Of a stretch of DNA of 64,000 nucleotides, positions 59,628 to 64,000 are shown piece by piece. The translations under genes and the position numbers were made by a program. The stretch is taken from NCBI GenBank assembly GCA_045586405.1, contig JAZNAG010000141.1:1-64000 (forward strand), given 5' to 3'. Source of the DNA: SIG607 sp045586405 (lineage in GTDB: Bacteria > Bacillota > Clostridia > Oscillospirales > Acutalibacteraceae). Below the pieces are notes generated by a model. That model had not been told where the DNA came from. It did not search any database and saw only the letters and a list, made by a program, of their open reading frames with translations. The first letter of the stretch is position 1; every line of letters begins with the position of its first letter.

Positions 59628-60323
59628 ATGAAATTAACCTTTAAAAAAGGTGTGATACACGGTTTTCCTGTTTTTCTCGGATATTTATCGGTTTCATTCG
59701 GTATCGGAATATCTGCTGTTGCAAGCGGCCTTACACCGCTTGAAGCCACTGTTATTTCGGCTACCAACCTTACCTCTGCGGGACAGGCGGCAGGTATTGG
59801 TATAATAGCACAAATGGGCAGTGTAATCGAAATGATACTTTCACAGTTTATTATAAACCTGAGATACGCTCTTATGGGTATATCGCTGTCCCAGAGAACA
59901 GACGCTTCATTCACTGTTCCTCACAGAATGATAGCAGCATTTGGTATAACCGACGAGATTTTCGCAATATCCTATTCGCAAGATAAAAAAGTCACACCTT
60001 CTTATATGTATGGAATGATTTTTATTTCCTGGCTTGGCTGGACAACCGGCACGTTGCTTGGCGCTTTGGCGGGTGAAATATTACCCGCAATAATAACAGG
60101 CGCTATGGGCATAATGCTTTACGCTATGTTTATCGCTATTTTTGTTCCGCCTGCAAAGGAGAATAAAAGTGTTCTTGTATCTACCGCTATTTCAGTAATA
60201 CTAAGCCTTATCTTTTATTACGCTTTGCCCGTTGTTTCAAGTGGTTTTGCTGTAATCATCTGTGCGGTGGTGGCATCTGCCTTTGCGGCGGTTGTCTTTC
60301 CCGTTAAGGAGGGCGAAGAATGA
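59628..60323 (+). CDS. azlC: AzlC-family branched-chain amino acid exporter subunit
   Basis: 231 residues with about seven membrane helices. Family motifs at the start include GVIHGFPVFLGYLSVSFGIG (~8-27; core PVFLGYLSVSFG) and, in the middle, AGQAAGIG and FIINLRYALMGISL (~78). AzlC works with the small AzlD to export branched-chain amino acids and analogues such as azaleucine in B. subtilis. The stop overlaps azlD by four bases (ATGA). Confidence 0.9.
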   Translation: MKLTFKKGVIHGFPVFLGYLSVSFGIGISAVASGLTPLEATVISATNLTSAGQAAGIGIIAQMGSVIEMILSQFIINLRYALMGISLSQRTDASFTVPHRMIAAFGITDEIFAISYSQDKKVTPSYMYGMIFISWLGWTTGTLLGALAGEILPAIITGAMGIMLYAMFIAIFVPPAKENKSVLVSTAISVILSLIFYYALPVVSSGFAVIICAVVASAFAAVVFPVKEGEE

Positions 60324-60625
60324 GTATTGTAGTTTATATTGCCCTTATGGCAGGGGTTACGTATCTTATAAGAATGATACCCTTTACTCTTATGAGAAAA
60401 AGCATAAAATCCCGCTTTATAAGAAGCTTTCTTTATTATGTTCCCTATAGCGTTTTGTCGGCAATGACCTTTCCCGCTATTTTTTATTCGACGGGCGACA
60501 ACATAAGCGCAATAGTCGGAACCATAACGGCACTTGTTCTTGCCTTTTACAAAAAGCCCCTTATAGTTGTTGCCATAGCGGCGGCAGGTGCGGCGTTTAT
60601 TACCGCGCTTAGCCAAAGCATTTAA
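60320..60625 (+). CDS. azlD: AzlD-family exporter subunit
   Basis: 101 residues, three to four membrane helices, with the typical AGVTYLIRMIPF (~11-22) and VPYSVLSAMTFPAI (~41) segments. Small partner of AzlC. Its stop codon TAA (60623-60625) lies inside the left terminal repeat of the MITE-like element, so the last codons may have been altered by that insertion. Confidence 0.9.
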   Translation: MSIVVYIALMAGVTYLIRMIPFTLMRKSIKSRFIRSFLYYVPYSVLSAMTFPAIFYSTGDNISAIVGTITALVLAFYKKPLIVVAIAAAGAAFITALSQSI

Positions 60626-60876
60626 ACCCGAACCAGTCTAAAAAGGCGGTTTTAAGGTATCTTTTGGCTCATTGTCACATATAGGCGGAAGCCTTATATG
60701 CTTTGCTTCACCAAAATCTTCATATAAAACTGCACTTTTTAGGTCGCGGAATTTTGTAACAAACGGATTTTGGGTTATGTGAGGCACAAAACACAGCAAA
60801 TCCTGGCGGATTTGCGAGTATTTTAACGAAACAGAAGCGTAAAATCCGTATTCCAAAATCTGATTCGGGTTTAAAT
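60620..60876. mobile_element. MITE-like element with terminal inverted repeats
   Basis: A 257-bp non-coding element bounded by ATTTAAACCCGAACCAG (60620-60636) and its near-perfect inverse CTGATTCGGGTTTAAAT (60860-60876): 16 of 17 positions match. It encodes no transposase. A 72-codon frame on the minus strand fills it, but this frame has no ribosome binding site and is better seen as part of the repeat. No clear target-site duplication is visible. It fills most of the 327-bp gap between azlD and the accessory genes. Confidence 0.6.
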
Positions 60877-60908
60877 ACTTTGGCTATAATAAAATTTATA
60901 TAAAAATA

Positions 60909-60940
60909 CCGCAGAAGAATAAATCTTCTGCGGATTTTTT
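60909..60940. terminator. Terminator beside the accessory genes
   Basis: CCGCAGAAG / CTTCTGCGG with a 7-nt AATAAAT loop (60909-60917, 60925-60933), ATTTTTT on +, TATTTTTA on -. It lies 13 bp beyond the leftward gene's stop. Confidence 0.82.
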
Positions 60941-60952
60941 AGTTTTCAATAT

Positions 60953-61759
60953 TCATTGCGTTTTGATTTTTCTTATAACGAGGAATATTATTACCGTTGA
61001 TGCTATAATCAGCGCACAACCGCCAGTGATTATATATGGCAAAAATTTTTCTATTTCCTTTTTAGTGTTTTCTTTTTTTATTTGTTCGCTTGTTTTTTTT
61101 ATTATATTATTTCGTTCTTCTAAAAAATTTACCCATTCCTCCATAGTATATATTTGACCCGTGTTAAGACCACCATAATTTTCTATAAAAGGTCCATAAG
61201 GAATAATATATTCTTTATCTTCGTATCTTATATAAATTTGTCTGTCATCACGAGTTAAATAGTGAGAAATTGAATATATCATTTTAACTATTAACTTATC
61301 ATCGTCAATCGCAACACCTAAGGATGAAATTTTTTCTTCTATTTTATCGAAATTCAATATCTCTAATTGATTATCTTCAGTTGGGTAAGGACCTACTTCT
61401 ATTGCATGATATTTATCATCGCTTTCTTTAAGAGCGGTAATATATGTATTATCTTTTAAAGTTAGGTGCCAATAATCAATATCTTCGACTAACTGGTCTA
61501 AAAAAACACCTGACTTTAATTCATCAATGGTTTTATCGTTATAATAAATAGCATACATCTTGCAGGATAAGGAAATGCTGCTGTTGGGCTCTTCGGAATG
61601 TAAAAAACTTTTATTGCTTGAAACAACTTTTTGATGTTCTTCCTCTTCGTAAAGGTATTTATTTTTTTTGTAAGAATCACTATCGGCAAAGCAGTTAATA
61701 GTAAAGCAAAACAACAAAATCAAAGCAAAGCACATTGAAATAAATTTTTTTAGTATCAC
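60953..61759 (-). CDS. Secreted/membrane protein of unknown function, partner of the C39-like protease
   Basis: Start GTG 61759 has AGGAGGG six bases upstream. 268 residues: signal peptide (~1-25), an extracellular domain of ~200 residues rich in Tyr, Asp and Glu (YIRYEDKEYIIPYGPF, ~177), a Lys/Glu helix (~215-240) and a C-terminal membrane helix (~241-262) with a basic stop-transfer end. I do not recognise the extracellular domain. It follows the protease gene by 15 bp and must share its transcript. More AT-rich and Asn/Lys/Ile-rich than the core genes around it. It could be a membrane receptor, inhibitor or substrate of the protease. Confidence 0.7.
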   Translation of the reverse strand: MILKKFISMCFALILLFCFTINCFADSDSYKKNKYLYEEEEHQKVVSSNKSFLHSEEPNSSISLSCKMYAIYYNDKTIDELKSGVFLDQLVEDIDYWHLTLKDNTYITALKESDDKYHAIEVGPYPTEDNQLEILNFDKIEEKISSLGVAIDDDKLIVKMIYSISHYLTRDDRQIYIRYEDKEYIIPYGPFIENYGGLNTGQIYTMEEWVNFLEERNNIIKKTSEQIKKENTKKEIEKFLPYIITGGCALIIASTVIIFLVIRKIKTQ

Positions 61760-61774
61760 TAAAATCCCTCCTGC

Positions 61775-63379
61775 TTACGAAGTTCTATATACAACATAGA
61801 GATATTCTCTGGTAGCCTGAGTTTCATCAAACAGATGCTCGTAACGCTTGTTACGGTTCTGCCCTAAAGTAGGGTCATTGTATATAAAATATTTTTTAAC
61901 GATACCTTCATCATATTGTTCTTTATATCCGTATATCACAATTGCATGACCTATTTCACTGGTTGAGTTTTTTAGTGGCCCTAGTCCTACGGCTACAGCG
62001 ATACCACTGTCTATTAAATTTTCAATTTGCTGTGCGGTAATGGGGTTTGAATCAACAAAAATAGTACCATTATTACTTACATATTGTGCCCCATTACGTA
62101 GTGTGTTTCTATTACCTGTGCCGTCGGAATTATGTTGTATGTTATCAATAACATCGTACATAGTTCTTATAGCACTTGGATTAGCATTTTTACCCAGCAT
62201 TTCTGCACAAGCTGCCCAACACCAATTGCTACCCGTCGGTTGAGAAACATAAGGACAGTACACAGTTACAGAATTGTCCACCTCATATACTATTGGGCTG
62301 TTAGCTAATTGGACATACGTTCCGGAAGCGCTAATCGCATATGCATACACCGTGAGGCGACAATTAGGCATAGTAGTCCAATCATAATAATAGGTGAATT
62401 CATGATATCCGTTGCCGTAACCTGTGTTATATAAATCACTGCTGTACTGATTTGCAGATACTGTTGTATTTATTATCTGAGTATCTTCTCTATAAACCTG
62501 AATGTTTACATTTATGGGTGTGTTAGGTAAGTCACTGCGCCAAGCCCAACCCCGTATATAATTTTTATTTACGGTTTGCAGACTACCTGTAGGTGTTGAC
62601 GGAGTAGAACTTGAGTTGCCAATATATTCGAACGCCCATTGCTGATTTAAATTCCCGTCAAACGAGCGTATATAAACATTGCCCGCCGAAGTTGAAGAAG
62701 TTCCGCCACTTGTACCGTTGAGGCTGTCATTAGTTGTAAGATACAACTTGTCACTTGCCTGCATATGTATATGATATATATTCTGAATAAGATTAGTTAT
62801 CAATAGTCTTTGAGCAGTATGGTCAACAGGAGTCCAAATATCTACATTTTGACCTGAAGCAAGTGCTGCACCGTTTCGTACAACATCAACAACCCTGTTA
62901 TTACCGTTTGAACTGCACATAGCATATAATTTATAACTATTACTTGCAGAGTCATAAACGACCTTGAATTTTTGCTCTGTACTGCTATCCTTGGTCCACT
63001 GGTATACATTGGTGCCGTTAGCATCTACACCGTAATGAACATTAAGATATTTGCCTGAAAAATAATTTTTAATATAATAGATACCGCCGCTAATTAACCC
63101 TGTAGACTGCGCCATAGTGTCAACAGTCTGACCGTTAGCCTGCATATGAGCAAGTATTTTTCGTCTTGCTTGAGCTTCGGGACTATCATCATCATCAGGT
63201 GTTATAGTAATCAGGTTGTCTTCAATAGGTGCTATATCGGTTATTTCTTCATCTGCTATTTCGGTAATAATCGTTTCGTAATTATCTATATACTCGGTTT
63301 CCGATGAACTTTCTGCCGAAACATTCCACGGAATAACTATCAAACATATTGACAGTAATATACTTATTAACTTTTTCAT
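61775..63379 (-). CDS. Secreted ricin-type lectin / papain-like cysteine protease
   Basis: 534 residues. Signal peptide 1-22; acidic propeptide-like stretch (~25-95); a ricin B-type beta-trefoil (~96-255, with QW/QKF repeats such as NVYQWTKDSSTEQKF and NQQWAFEY). A GWAW..NVNIQVY beta domain (~275-370) follows, then a papain-like peptidase (~375-534). The peptidase shows QPTGSNWCWAACAEML with oxyanion Gln and nucleophilic Cys (~391), catalytic His in IGHAIVIYGY (~487) and a following Asp in YNDPTLG. This matches the C39-like/AvrRpt2 (C70-type) group. Probably exported to the surface or medium, binding glycans and cutting proteins. Its promoter is clear; a small overlapping upstream frame precedes it. 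Confidence 0.82.
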   Translation of the reverse strand: MKKLISILLSICLIVIPWNVSAESSSETEYIDNYETIITEIADEEITDIAPIEDNLITITPDDDDSPEAQARRKILAHMQANGQTVDTMAQSTGLISGGIYYIKNYFSGKYLNVHYGVDANGTNVYQWTKDSSTEQKFKVVYDSASNSYKLYAMCSSNGNNRVVDVVRNGAALASGQNVDIWTPVDHTAQRLLITNLIQNIYHIHMQASDKLYLTTNDSLNGTSGGTSSTSAGNVYIRSFDGNLNQQWAFEYIGNSSSTPSTPTGSLQTVNKNYIRGWAWRSDLPNTPINVNIQVYREDTQIINTTVSANQYSSDLYNTGYGNGYHEFTYYYDWTTMPNCRLTVYAYAISASGTYVQLANSPIVYEVDNSVTVYCPYVSQPTGSNWCWAACAEMLGKNANPSAIRTMYDVIDNIQHNSDGTGNRNTLRNGAQYVSNNGTIFVDSNPITAQQIENLIDSGIAVAVGLGPLKNSTSEIGHAIVIYGYKEQYDEGIVKKYFIYNDPTLGQNRNKRYEHLFDETQATREYLYVVYRTS

Positions 63380-63434
63380 AAATTACTTTTCCTTTCCATA
63401 ATATAATAAAAAATGATTCTTCTTCAAGATACAT
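63282..63434 (-). CDS. Possible 50-codon upstream ORF overlapping the protease start
   Basis: On the transcript from the promoter at 63493 the first ATG (63434) has a better ribosome binding site (AGAGGTGAG, five-base spacing) than the protease ATG. It opens a 50-codon frame, in another phase, that runs 98 bases into the protease gene before TAA. No similarity recognised. It may be a regulatory upstream frame or a chance open frame. Confidence 0.3.
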   Translation of the reverse strand: MYLEEESFFIILWKGKVIYEKVNKYITVNMFDSYSVECFGRKFIGNRVYR

Positions 63435-63464
63435 CGGACTCACCTCTTTCTTTTTACTGATTTA

Positions 63465-63493
63465 ATTTTATTTCATTTACCATTTTATGTCAA
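63465..63493 (-). promoter_or_regulatory. Promoter of the protease operon
   Basis: Minus strand TTGACA (63493-63488), 17-bp spacer, TAAAAT (63470-63465). Alternative weaker pair TTGAAG/TATATT at 63427-63400. Confidence 0.75.
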
Positions 63494-63522
63494 TAAGTGC
63501 TACAAAACTGTAATGGAATATG

Positions 63523-63569
63523 AAAAAATGTAACCCCTGTGTCAAAAAACACAGGGGTTACATTTTTTT
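63523..63569 (-). terminator. Terminator after asnS
   Basis: 19-bp stem AAAAAATGTAACCCCTGTG / CACAGGGGTTACATTTTTT around an 8-nt loop. It directly adjoins the asnS stop. Confidence 0.92.
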
Positions 63570-64000
63570 TAAAACTCTGCCGAGCCTGTAGTTCTCGGGA
63601 AGGGAAGTACGTCACGAATATTTGCAATACCCGTTACATACATTATAAGTCTTTCAAAACCAAGACCAAAGCCTGCGTGCTTTGCACCGCCGAAACGGCG
63701 AAGGTCAAGATACCAACCGTATTCTTCCTCAGTGCCGCCGATTTCTTTAATGCGGTCAATAAGAAGGTCGAGGCGCTCTTCACGCTGACTGCCGCCTATA
63801 ATTTCACCAATTCCGGGAACAAGACAGTCAACAGCGGCAACGGTCTTTCCGTCATCGTTAAGACGCATATAAAATGCCTTTATTTCCTTTGGATAATCGG
63901 TTACAAAGAGAGGCTTTTTGAATACTTCTTCGGTAAGGTATCTTTCGTGCTCACTCTGTAAATCACAGCCCCATTCAACCTTGTATTCAAACTTCTGACC
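63569..64000 (-). CDS. asnS: Asparaginyl-tRNA synthetase, C-terminal part (cut by window edge)
   Basis: The last 144 codons of a class II synthetase; the frame is open to the window edge and the gene starts beyond it. The visible part runs from KVEWGCDLQSEHERYL through ITKPLFVTDYP-like KKPLFVTDYPKEIKAF, VPGIGEIIGGSQREER (motif 2/3 region), LRRFGGAKHAGFGLGFERL (motif 3, with its Arg) and the asparagine-specific ending RDVLPFPRTTGSAEF. These choose AsnRS over AspRS and LysRS. It has its own terminator. Confidence 0.93.
   Translation of the reverse strand, partial: GQKFEYKVEWGCDLQSEHERYLTEEVFKKPLFVTDYPKEIKAFYMRLNDDGKTVAAVDCLVPGIGEIIGGSQREERLDLLIDRIKEIGGTEEEYGWYLDLRRFGGAKHAGFGLGFERLIMYVTGIANIRDVLPFPRTTGSAEF

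Noticed and set aside
60638..60856. 72-codon minus-strand frame as a gene
   Set aside because: It exactly fills the MITE-like element and has no ribosome binding site; treated as part of the repeat.

Overview
The window looks like a chromosomal stretch from a spore-forming, low-to-medium-GC Firmicute of class Clostridia, most plausibly the Oscillospiraceae/Ruminococcaceae side. The basis is the gene order (coaD with an accessory coiled-coil gene, murI-DUF1934-argS, scpA-scpB-gerW-dacF-rluB, addBA followed by two M16 genes, rplS-lepB-rbgA-rnhB-yraN, tig-clpP-clpX), the sporulation-linked genes gerW, bofA and dacF, sigma-A type promoters, strong AGGAGG ribosome binding sites, and DUF1540 and DUF6062 proteins. 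Most of the window is core housekeeping DNA. No phage, CRISPR array, IS transposase or resistance island is visible.

Layout. 1-5.1 kb: radical SAM gene, a remnant of an FAD oxidoreductase, IMP dehydrogenase, rsmD-coaD and two unknown genes. 5.2-5.6 kb: two tRNAs and a repeat-rich spacer. 5.7-14.1 kb: SGNH hydrolase and GtrA genes (-), yitT (+), then the leftward rlmB / P-type-ATPase-like / metG / tatD / mini-protein cluster. 14.2-19.1 kb: eno, DUF6062, cysK, rpsB-tsf. 19.2-22.1 kb: murI-DUF1934-argS (-). 22.2-27.6 kb: M50 protease, scpAB, gerW, dacF, rluB, secG, bofA. 27.7-40.8 kb: addBA, M16 pair, lgt, folD, lipoprotein, htrA. 47.4-40.9 kb (-): one operon, iscS-thiI-cinA/sortase fusion-MoCF-like membrane protein-COG2426. 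47.5-55.1 kb: rplS to clpX. 55.1-60.6 kb: GH2 glycosidase, pncB, lipoprotein, azlCD. 60.6-63.5 kb: an accessory patch with a MITE-like element, a secreted lectin/cysteine protease and its membrane partner. 63.6 kb to the end: the C-terminal part of asnS.

How genes work together. thiI and its dedicated cysteine desulfurase supply sulfur for tRNA 4-thiouridine. addBA forms a recombination nuclease/helicase. scpAB act in chromosome condensation. tig, clpP and clpX handle folding and degradation. The two M16 proteins resemble the YmfF/YmfH pair linked to EF-P modification. Several products are secreted or membrane-anchored, and secG, lepB, lgt and htrA provide matching export and processing functions.

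The most unusual content is a set of apparent pseudoenzymes. A CinA homologue with a degenerate MoCF domain but an intact amidase domain is fused through a transmembrane helix to a sortase-B-like domain lacking both catalytic His and Cys. The next gene encodes a second degenerate MoCF-type domain on a membrane anchor. A separate 872-residue protein has the architecture of a heavy-metal P-type ATPase but has lost the DKTGT, CPC, TGES and GDGxND motifs.
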